From: Deltaproteobacteria bacterium
Lineage (GTDB): Bacteria; Myxococcota_A; UBA9160; SMWR01
Direction of reading: 5' to 3'
Assembly (NCBI GenBank): GCA_019313605.1
Contig: JAFDAW010000187.1
Coordinates: 1-5,679, forward strand
Length of the DNA stretch: 5,679 bases
The notes beneath the pieces were generated by a model, which was given only the letters and a program-made list of their open reading frames with translations, did not search any database and was not told where the DNA came from. Positions within the stretch are counted from its first letter, which is position 1. Each line of letters opens with the position of its first letter. Shown here in pieces: positions 1 through 5,679 of this stretch. The position numbers and the translations under genes were made by a program.

Positions 1-1
1 C

Positions 2-898
2 CCACTTTTGGGGGATACGCAGGCCGTGCGCCTCGTGAACGCGGAGGGGGATGGGCTTCCGGGCCTGATGGTCGATCGCTATGCGGACGTCGTCGTTGTC
101 AAGATGACGGCGGTGGGGATGCAGAGGCGGCGAGAACAGATCGCCGCTGTGCTTCGCGAGATCACCGGAGCGGGTGTGGGCTTCGAGCGCGCCGACGCCG
201 CCGCGGCCCGACGCGAGGGTATGTCGACCGAGCAGGGGGCGCTCTGTGGCACGGCGCCCGATGGCCCGTTCGAAATCTGCGAACGCGACCGGCGATATCG
301 AATCGATGTGGTTGCGGGGCAGAAGACCGGTTTCTACCTCGACCAGCGCGACTCGCGCGATCTCGTGGCCTCGCTCTCAGCGGGACTGCGCGTTCTCGAC
401 CTCTTCGCGTATTCGGGCGGTTTCTCGGTCGCGGCCGCACTCGGTGGAGCGAGCGCTGTGACGCTGGTAGAGAGTTCGGCTCCGGCGCTGGCGCTCGCCG
501 AGGAAAACCTCGCCGCGAACGCGCCCGGCCTGACTGCGCGCTTTGCAAAGCGAGACGTTCACGATTTCTTGCGCGAAGACCAGGAGTCGTACGATCTGGT
601 CGTCGTGGATCCGCCGCCGCTCGCGAGAAACCGCCGAGACGTACCGCGCGCGTCGCGGTCTTATAAGGACGCACTTTTGCACGCACTCGGCCGAGCTGCA
701 CCGGGCGCCTATCTGCTCGCATTTGCATGCTCGCATAACATCGACGCCGATCTCTTTCGTAAGATTGCGTTCGGGGCCGCGCTGGATTCGGGCCGCGCGG
801 TGCAGGTGTTGCGCGTACTCGGGCCTCCCATCGACCATCCGGTGTCGATCGACCACCCAGAGGGGAACTACCTGACCGGCCTTTTGATGCGGGCGTGA
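2..898 (+). CDS. rlmI: RlmI/RlmCD-type 23S rRNA (cytosine-C5) methyltransferase, 5' partial
   Basis: Class I SAM-dependent methyltransferase of the RlmI family, which in E. coli makes m5C1962 in 23S rRNA. The frame is open to the left edge, so the true start lies outside. The TTG at 8 is only the first possible start codon and is not a credible start. Numbering residues from that TTG, what can be seen is: the family's pre-catalytic stretch RLVNAEGDGLPGLMVDRY (8-25), EGM (70-72), the signature GQKTGFYLDQRDSR (104-117), SAM motif I DLFAYSGGFS (131-140), acidic E155, catalytic-motif DPP (201-203), SYKD (218-221), ACSH (240-243), and the typical tail DHPVSIDHPEGNYLTG (276-291). The order and spacing match E. 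coli RlmI as I remember it. E. coli RlmI is about 396 residues, so roughly 85-100 residues are missing, including the N-terminal PUA RNA-binding domain. After DPP it has PLA where E. coli has KFV. The family is certain; the exact target base is inferred. Confidence 0.9.
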   Translation, partial: PLLGDTQAVRLVNAEGDGLPGLMVDRYADVVVVKMTAVGMQRRREQIAAVLREITGAGVGFERADAAAARREGMSTEQGALCGTAPDGPFEICERDRRYRIDVVAGQKTGFYLDQRDSRDLVASLSAGLRVLDLFAYSGGFSVAAALGGASAVTLVESSAPALALAEENLAANAPGLTARFAKRDVHDFLREDQESYDLVVVDPPPLARNRRDVPRASRSYKDALLHALGRAAPGAYLLAFACSHNIDADLFRKIAFGAALDSGRAVQVLRVLGPPIDHPVSIDHPEGNYLTGLLMRA

Positions 899-1671
899 CC
901 GCTGCGAGAACTGTGAGACCGCGCGCGGAAGCGTCCGCCGCGATGCAGCGTGCAGCTGCTTTCATCGAGTCTGCGGGCGACGAAGTCGCGATCGGTCGCG
1001 CGCGCGTCTCGATCGGCGCGCAGCCCGCTTCGGCAGTCGTCGAACAGCTGCGGGATCTCGGTCCCGAACCTTCGGTGAGCCGCCTGCTGCGGACACTGGG
1101 GATCTTCGATGATCTCGGCTGCTCGAGTGCGACCCCCGTGGAGCGCGCCTGCGATCTTCTCACCGCTGCCCAGCGGGGCGACGGTTCGTGGTCCGACCGG
1201 GAAGACGCTTCCGAGGACGAGCAGATCTTTGCGACCGGAATGATCGCCGGGTATCTGGCCAAGACTCCCTTCGTCCGACAGTCGATTCTCGCGTCGGCCA
1301 CCGATTATCTCGCCGCTCGCTGGGATCCGGACCGCGTCAAGGGTTCCGCGTGGGGAGCCACCGCGGCGTATTTCCACTGTTTCGCACTCGTCCGCCACGA
1401 GCAGGCCGATGCGATCTTGCAGTGGTGCGGTCGGGAACTCGAGCGAGGCTTTCTCACGGGTGTGTACGACGCGGTTCGGACGGCGCGCGTATTCGCGCTC
1501 TGCAAGGCCCACGCACTCCCGGGCTCTCGTCTCGCGGCGCCTGAGCTCGTCGCTCGGATTCTCGACGAGCAGATGGACGACGGCGGCTACGCTTCGCCCG
1601 GCGATTCTTCCAGCCGCGCGAGGGTCGCCCAAACGCTCGACGCGCTGGTTGCGCTGGAGCACCTCGCGTGA
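895..1671 (+). CDS. Small terpenoid-cyclase-fold (alpha/alpha-toroid) repeat protein, function unknown
   Basis: A 258-residue protein I cannot name. It shows about four degenerate helix-turn-helix units of the prenyltransferase/squalene-oxidase repeat type: around 86-121 (with QRGDGSW, 93-99), 138-166 (RWDPDRVKGSAWGATAAYF), 174-205 (LERGFLTGVYDAVRTARVF) and 217-257 (DEQMDDGGYAS, 224-234, then an Ala/Leu-rich helix). QRGDGSW resembles the QW motif of squalene-hopene cyclases. No DxDD(TA) protonation motif of class II cyclases is present, and those enzymes are about 630 residues or more, so it is probably not a cyclase by itself. There is no signal peptide or membrane segment, so it is probably cytoplasmic. 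The GTG start at 895 overlaps the upstream stop (GTGA), which suggests translational coupling, but no Shine-Dalgarno-like sequence precedes it. The ATG at 943 (residue 17) is the alternative. A CoA ligase gene follows after 34 bases. The fold is fairly likely; the role is unknown. Confidence 0.75.
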   Translation: MTAARTVRPRAEASAAMQRAAAFIESAGDEVAIGRARVSIGAQPASAVVEQLRDLGPEPSVSRLLRTLGIFDDLGCSSATPVERACDLLTAAQRGDGSWSDREDASEDEQIFATGMIAGYLAKTPFVRQSILASATDYLAARWDPDRVKGSAWGATAAYFHCFALVRHEQADAILQWCGRELERGFLTGVYDAVRTARVFALCKAHALPGSRLAAPELVARILDEQMDDGGYASPGDSSSRARVAQTLDALVALEHLA

Positions 1672-1705
1672 CTCTCGCGATTCTTGGGAATGCGGAACGG
1701 GACCG
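1672..1705 (+). other. Short intergenic gap, no promoter or terminator seen
   Basis: This is the only non-coding gap in the window. It contains no hairpin with a T-run and is too short for a convincing promoter. It holds only weak purine-rich stretches (GGAA at 1694-1697, GGGA at 1699-1702) that may serve as the ribosome site for the CoA ligase. The gap fits genes 2 and 3 belonging to one transcript. Confidence 0.6.
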
Positions 1706-3349
1706 ATGTTCAATCTCGCGCTGATTCACGAGGCCATCGCCGAAAGAATCCCCGAGCGCGAAGCGATCGTTTTTCGAGACCGGCGATTCTCGTGGCGGGA
1801 ACTCACGGATCGCACCCGGCGGCTCGCGGAACTCTTGCGCGATCACGAACTCGGTTGCCACACGGAGCGATCGGAACTCGAAAACTGGGAGTCCGGGCAG
1901 GATCACGTGGGTCTCTACCTTCACAACGGCAACGAGTATCTCGAGGGGATGCTCGGGGCCTACAAGGCGCGCGCGGTTCCGTTCAACGTCAATTACCGCT
2001 ATGTGGATGACGAACTGGTCGGACTGCTCGAGGACGCCGATGCGCGCGCGCTGATCTTCCACGCGAGCTTCGCGCCGATACTTGATCGGATCCGCGACCG
2101 GCTCCCGAAGCTCACGCTGTTGCTCCAGGTGTCCGACGACTCCGCCGAGCCGCTGCTGCCGGGGGCGCTGGATTACGAGGACGCGCTTGCCGCGGCCTCG
2201 CCTTCGCGCCCCGCTTCAGATTTGTCGCCCGATGATCTCTACATCCTCTACACCGGTGGGACGACTGGGATGCCCAAGGCCGTGCTCTGGCGCCAGGAAG
2301 ACATCTTTCATTCGGCGTTGTATTCGAGTGGCGCCGATTCGCTCGAAGCCGTAGTCGAGCGCGCGCTCGACAAGGGCCCGCGCGTCGTGACCACACCACC
2401 GTTCATGCACGGCGCCGCTCATTGGGTTGCATTCAACATGTGGCACCTGGGCGGAACCGTCATCGTCCCGTCGAATGTGCGGCATCTGGATCCCGCCGAC
2501 GTCTGGTCGACGATCGAGCGCGAGCGTGCGACCGCGATGTGTATCGTCGGTGATGCTTTTGGCCGGCCGCTCGTCGATGAATTGCGCGCTGGTGACTACG
2601 ACGTTTCCCACTTGCGCTTGATGACTTCGGGGGGCGCAATCTTGAGCGCTGCACTCAAGCGCGAATTTCTGGATCGCATCCCCGGCCTGCGTTTGCTCGA
2701 CGCGTTGGGTTCCTCCGAGGCCGGTACGCAGGCCGCGCAATACTCCGAGAGGGGCGACGCGGCCACGACCGGCGACTTCGCGTTGAAGCCCGACAATCTG
2801 GTGTTGAATGCGGACCGTTCGGCAATTGTCGTCCCGGGCGCGTCCGAATCCGAGTCAGAGCCCGGCTGGGCGGCCCGGCGAGGTCGCGTCCCGCTCGGTT
2901 ACTACAAGGACTCGCGCAAGACTGCAGAGACCTTCCCGGTCGTCGATGGCGTGCGCTACGCGGTACCGGGCGATCGGGCGCGCATCACTGCCGATGGCAG
3001 CATGCAGTTGCTCGGCCGAGACTCGGCGACGATCAACACGGGAGGCGAAAAGGTATTCGCCGAAGAGGTCGAACGCACGATCAAGCATCACCCCGGCGTT
3101 TACGACGCGGTCGTCGTTCCCACACCTCACGAGCGTTGGGGGCAACAAGTTACGGCGCTGGTCGTCCTGCGCGAAGGGCAGGGGATCTCGGCGGCTGAGC
3201 TGATCGATTCGTGCCGCGGTCTGATCGCGGATTTCAAGCTTCCCAGGCGCGTGGTCTTCGTCGACGAGATCGTGCGCGCGCCGAGCGGAAAAGCCGACTA
3301 CCGCTGGGCGAAGAGCAGGGCGCTCGAGGCGTTGGATGCAGCTGTCTGA
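1706..3349 (+). CDS. FadD19-like acyl-CoA synthetase (AMP-forming)
   Basis: ANL-superfamily ligase (547 residues) that adenylates a carboxylic acid with ATP and transfers it to CoA. Visible motifs: P-loop A3 YTGGTTGMPK (182-191) followed by VLWRQED, A4-region PPFMHGAAHW (231-240), A5 LGSSEAG (334-340), GYYKDSRKTAETF (398-410), A7 VPGDRA with Asp423, hinge A8 LGRDSATINTGGEKVFAEEVE (436-456), and A10 APSGKADYRWAK with catalytic Lys529. GGTTG in A3, MWR/LWRxED, GYYKDxxKTAETF, and DYRWAK closely match mycobacterial FadD19, the CoA ligase for C26 sterol side-chain acids, as I recall that sequence. A sterol or bulky branched acid is therefore a plausible substrate, but a medium or long fatty acid cannot be excluded. 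The frame stays open upstream to 1409 inside gene 2. ATG 1706 is chosen because MFNLALIHEAIAERIPEREAIVF is the normal family N terminus and no start codon lies between the gene 2 stop and 1706. The ribosome site is weak (GGGA at 1699-1702). Residues about 49-66 look like an insertion relative to FadD19. It is cytosolic and probably co-transcribed with both neighbours. Confidence 0.92.
   Translation: MFNLALIHEAIAERIPEREAIVFRDRRFSWRELTDRTRRLAELLRDHELGCHTERSELENWESGQDHVGLYLHNGNEYLEGMLGAYKARAVPFNVNYRYVDDELVGLLEDADARALIFHASFAPILDRIRDRLPKLTLLLQVSDDSAEPLLPGALDYEDALAAASPSRPASDLSPDDLYILYTGGTTGMPKAVLWRQEDIFHSALYSSGADSLEAVVERALDKGPRVVTTPPFMHGAAHWVAFNMWHLGGTVIVPSNVRHLDPADVWSTIERERATAMCIVGDAFGRPLVDELRAGDYDVSHLRLMTSGGAILSAALKREFLDRIPGLRLLDALGSSEAGTQAAQYSERGDAATTGDFALKPDNLVLNADRSAIVVPGASESESEPGWAARRGRVPLGYYKDSRKTAETFPVVDGVRYAVPGDRARITADGSMQLLGRDSATINTGGEKVFAEEVERTIKHHPGVYDAVVVPTPHERWGQQVTALVVLREGQGISAAELIDSCRGLIADFKLPRRVVFVDEIVRAPSGKADYRWAKSRALEALDAAV
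3326..3329 (+). promoter_or_regulatory. Ribosome binding site (GAGG) for the hydrolase gene
   Basis: GAGG lies six bases before ATG 3336, inside the end of the CoA ligase gene. It is the best Shine-Dalgarno-like match near any candidate start of the downstream gene and is the main argument for ATG 3336 over GTG 3420, which has no comparable site. It falls in coding sequence (codons for Leu-Glu-Ala), so a chance match is possible. Confidence 0.45.
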
Positions 3350-5679
3350 TTTTGAGCTGGCACTGCGATCGGAACCGCAACCCACGCGGGCCCGATCCTC
3401 CTGCTGCGGTCGAGCGCGTGTGCGGTTCGCGGTTCTCGTCGCGCTGCTTCACGTCGGCTGTTCGCTCGTCCATCCGAATCTTCCCTCCCTGCTCGAGAGC
3501 TTCCCGAGCGACGGCGAAATGGGGTTTCCGATCAGTGGTTGGGTGGTTCTCGATTTTGCGGAAGCGGTGCACGACCGCGCGTTCGATCGCATCGAACTGT
3601 CGTGCGACGGTGCCCCGAAAGCCTTGCGCATCCATCGCGTGACGCCCAGCCGGCTCGCTCTCGACCCCGTGGGCGAATTCGAGCAGGCGTCTGCATGTGA
3701 AGTGGGCTGGACGCAGTCGGATGCCGTCGAGCAGATCCGTTTTACGACAGGAGTGTCGATCCCGACCACCGAGATTCCCTACGACCGGGAAGACAAACGA
3801 CAAGTCGCGCCTTATCCGGACGACTACTGGCTCGCCACGAATCCCTCGGATCCGACAGAGCACAGGCTTCGGATCCAGATGTCCGGGTTCGGACGCTCCG
3901 CCCACTGGTTGATGAATGCGCTCGCGAGTGGTGTTCGAGAATTCGATGGATTCAGCCCGGTCGCCCACATCACGATTCCGCTCTCGGCTCCTCCTCATGC
4001 CGATTCGGTACCGCAAACCCCCGAGCAAAGCCTCGATCCGCTGGCTTCCGTCGGCTTGTTCGACGTTACGCCCGGTAGCCCCGAATACGGATCGCGAATC
4101 CCGTTTCGACTGGATGCGCGCTCGGAGATCGATCGAGGGCAAAAGGATTTCGCTCTGTTGATCTTCCCGTCGGTGGCCCTGAAGCCGAGCCATCGCTACG
4201 GCGTGATCGTCACCCGCCGGGCGCTCTCCCGCTCGAGGGCGCCGTACAACGCCTCGGCGTTCTTCGAGGCCGTGCGGGACGGGTCGGGTGATGCCGACGA
4301 CAGCTGGGCGGTGAAGCGCGCGCGAAAGCTCCTCGACGAGGTTCTGGCGGTGGTGGCTTCGGGCCCGATCGCGATCGAACCCGCCGACGTCGCGTTCGCC
4401 GCGCGTTTCACGGTTCGGAGTTTCGACGGGGTTGCGGACGACCTGAGCGCACTCCGAGAAATGACTGCGGCTTTGCCTCCCCCCACGATCAGGATCACCC
4501 AGGTCGAGACCCGATTCTCCCCCGAAACATCGGACGATCCCGTCGCTGCTGTCGTTCACGGCACCTGGACGGCTCCCGATTGGCGCGACTCCGATCGCAG
4601 TATCGCGAGAGATCCGATCAGCAAAAGGCCGGTTCGGGTTGGGCTCCGGAGCTTGCCGTTCACACTCGCGCTGCCGCGCGCAGCTCACCAGGGTCCGGTT
4701 CCCGTCGTGATGTATCAACACGGAAACCCCGGCAGCGCTCGCGAAGAGGTGGTCGAAATCGCGCGCGGTTCGTTGGCGGCGGCGGGTTTTGCGGTCATCG
4801 GCTTCACCGATGTGATCAACCGCGACTTGAATCCGCCAGGCCCGTCGGTGGAGGAGAGGGCGCGCTGGCAGGTGATCCGCGTGCTGTTGCGCCTGATGGC
4901 GACTTCGCAATTTCCTGACGATTTCATCCTCACCGTTGCGGAGCAGTTCGCGTTCTTGCGCGCGATCGAGGCGATCGCCGAAATCTCGAGCTTCGCGATC
5001 GAAGCACCGGGCGGCGGTGAACCCGCGCAGATCCACGGGATCGACACCCGCCGTCCGCTCTCGTATCTCGGCATCAGTGAGGGCGCCCATCTCGGCTCGC
5101 TGCTGCTTCCCTTTGCGCCCGAAATCCGCGCGGCCGCACTGATTTCGCCCGGGCGGCGCTTCAGCGAGGTCCTGATCCACCAGGGTTCGGAGCGTCTGCG
5201 GGCGCCGTTGGCGTTTCTCGGCTTCAGTCGGCTGACACCGATCGACGTCTGGGTGGCACTTGCGCTCGTCCAACAGCTTTTCGACAACCAGGACCCGCAC
5301 AATTTTGCGCGCTTCCTCTACCGGGAGCCGCTCGGGATCGACCCTCCCCAACGCGCGAGCGTGCTCGTCGTAGAGGGCCTGAGCGATTCGCTGATCCCCA
5401 ATCACGCGACGCGCGCCTGGGCTCGAGAGGTCGGCTCGATCCCACAGCTCGGTGCGCCGGAGCGTGCAATCCTCGGGTTCGAGGTGCGCGAAGGTGCGGT
5501 GTCTGGGAATGTAGATGCGCGAACGACTGCGGCGTTCTATCAATACGTACCGCGAGGCATCGAGGGTGTTGATCCGACACCGGGTTGTGATGATCCTGGA
5601 CTCGCAGAAGGCAGCGGGAGCGAGGGGCATTACTGCGCGCAGCGCGCTGAAGAGTCACTGAGGCAACGCGTCCATTTTT
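3336..5679 (+). CDS. Large exported alpha/beta-hydrolase (lipase/esterase-like), probable lipoprotein, 3' partial
   Basis: An open frame of 781 codons that runs off the right edge without a stop. Parts in order: a basic N-region; hydrophobic segment FAVLVALLHVG (31-41) ending at Cys42, a signal peptide with a lipobox-like end; an Ig-like beta region (about 63-140); a middle region with PYPDDYWLATNPSDPTEHRLRI (159-180) and ALKPSHRYGVIVTR (281-294), as in large secreted hydrolases of Deltaproteobacteria; then an alpha/beta-hydrolase domain from about 440. This domain has oxyanion-loop YQHGNPG (460-466), nucleophile elbow GISEG with Ser581, acid Asp684 in EGLSDSLIPN, and His765 in EGHYCAQ. The triad is complete, so little is probably missing at the C terminus. 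Cys90/Cys121 and Cys751/Cys767 could form disulfides, which fits export. Overall it resembles surface lipoprotein lipases such as the VolA/Pla-1 type only in layout; the substrate is unknown, and a carboxylic ester is likely. ATG 3336 overlaps the ligase gene by 14 bases and has a GAGG site. GTG 3420 would give a more typical short signal peptide (MRFAVLVALLHVGC). Confidence 0.85.
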   Translation, partial: MQLSDFELALRSEPQPTRARSSCCGRARVRFAVLVALLHVGCSLVHPNLPSLLESFPSDGEMGFPISGWVVLDFAEAVHDRAFDRIELSCDGAPKALRIHRVTPSRLALDPVGEFEQASACEVGWTQSDAVEQIRFTTGVSIPTTEIPYDREDKRQVAPYPDDYWLATNPSDPTEHRLRIQMSGFGRSAHWLMNALASGVREFDGFSPVAHITIPLSAPPHADSVPQTPEQSLDPLASVGLFDVTPGSPEYGSRIPFRLDARSEIDRGQKDFALLIFPSVALKPSHRYGVIVTRRALSRSRAPYNASAFFEAVRDGSGDADDSWAVKRARKLLDEVLAVVASGPIAIEPADVAFAARFTVRSFDGVADDLSALREMTAALPPPTIRITQVETRFSPETSDDPVAAVVHGTWTAPDWRDSDRSIARDPISKRPVRVGLRSLPFTLALPRAAHQGPVPVVMYQHGNPGSAREEVVEIARGSLAAAGFAVIGFTDVINRDLNPPGPSVEERARWQVIRVLLRLMATSQFPDDFILTVAEQFAFLRAIEAIAEISSFAIEAPGGGEPAQIHGIDTRRPLSYLGISEGAHLGSLLLPFAPEIRAAALISPGRRFSEVLIHQGSERLRAPLAFLGFSRLTPIDVWVALALVQQLFDNQDPHNFARFLYREPLGIDPPQRASVLVVEGLSDSLIPNHATRAWAREVGSIPQLGAPERAILGFEVREGAVSGNVDARTTAAFYQYVPRGIEGVDPTPGCDDPGLAEGSGSEGHYCAQRAEESLRQRVHF
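3420..3461 (+). other. Signal peptide core with lipobox-like end (LHVG-C)
   Basis: These bases encode residues 29-42 (VRFAVLVALLHVGC, numbered from ATG 3336). An arginine-rich stretch is followed by about ten hydrophobic residues and Gly-Cys, the pattern of a lipoprotein signal peptide cut before Cys42. The -3 residue is His instead of the usual Leu/Val/Ile, so the lipobox is imperfect and cleavage by signal peptidase I nearby is possible. Ser at +2 would favour outer-membrane retention under the E. coli rule, if that rule holds in this organism. Confidence 0.6.

Noticed and set aside
894..945. ATG 943 as the start of the toroid-fold gene
   Set aside because: It is possible, but the GTGA overlap at 895 is a common coupling arrangement and the reading frame is already open there. 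It is kept as the alternative start.
162..1301. A 379-codon open frame on the - strand across genes 1 and 2
   Set aside because: It is Arg/Ala/Pro-rich with no recognisable motif, and it covers two + strand frames that have clear or probable family signatures.
1409..1705. Possible 99-residue N-terminal extension of the CoA ligase
   Set aside because: It overlaps gene 2 in another frame, is Ser/Arg-rich without similarity to the family, and the normal family N terminus begins at ATG 1706.
868..1713. A 281-codon open frame on the - strand opposite the toroid-fold gene
   Set aside because: The + strand frame shows repeat motifs, a coupled start and tight spacing to its neighbours. The reverse frame has low-complexity Arg/Gly/Glu content typical of a GC-driven shadow.
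4366..4377. Palindromic CGATCG-type words, such as CGATCGCGATCG, as possible protein-binding sites
   Set aside because: Similar GATC/CGATCG words recur throughout the coding sequence and reflect codon choice (Asp, Arg, Ile, Ala codons) and GC content. There is no regular spacing and no intergenic location.
3234..5630. A 798-codon open frame on the - strand opposite the hydrolase gene
   Set aside because: Its codons are exact reverse complements of the hydrolase codons, so a stop would need a sense-strand TTA, CTA or TCA codon, which are rare in high-GC genes. Its translation is Arg-rich and shows no domain, while the + strand frame has a full catalytic triad and signal peptide.

Overview
The window is high-GC DNA (about two-thirds G+C by eye) carrying four tightly packed genes, all on the + strand and with no gap longer than 34 bases. 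Gene style, GC content and the protein families suggest a Gram-negative soil or marine bacterium of the former Deltaproteobacteria type (Myxococcota, Binatota or similar). That placement is inference; no marker gene here fixes it.

Layout. (1) 2-898: the C-terminal three quarters of an RlmI/RlmCD-type 23S rRNA m5C methyltransferase, cut by the left edge. (2) 895-1671: a 258-residue protein with weak repeats of the terpenoid-cyclase/prenyltransferase alpha/alpha-toroid kind but no cyclase catalytic motif; its function is unknown. (3) 1706-3349: a complete acyl-CoA synthetase of the ANL superfamily that closely resembles the mycobacterial FadD19 (steroid side-chain CoA ligase) group. (4) 3336-5679: a large exported, probably lipid-anchored alpha/beta-hydrolase with a complete Ser-Asp-His triad. 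It is cut by the right edge a short way after the catalytic His.

Organisation. Gene 2 starts inside the stop codon of gene 1 (GTGA overlap), gene 3 follows gene 2 after 34 bases, and gene 4 probably starts 14 bases before gene 3 ends. This looks like a single transcription unit with translational coupling. No internal promoter, terminator, RNA gene, mobile element, CRISPR array or notable repeat was seen.

How the genes might work together (inference). The envelope esterase/lipase could release a carboxylate from an ester, and the FadD19-like ligase could activate it to a CoA thioester for beta-oxidation. The toroid-fold protein next to the ligase may bind or act on a polycyclic or isoprenoid lipid, but nothing in the sequence proves this. 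The rRNA methyltransferase is probably a housekeeping gene at the head of the cluster. The long reverse-strand open frames, including one of 798 codons opposite gene 4, are explained by codon usage and are not annotated.
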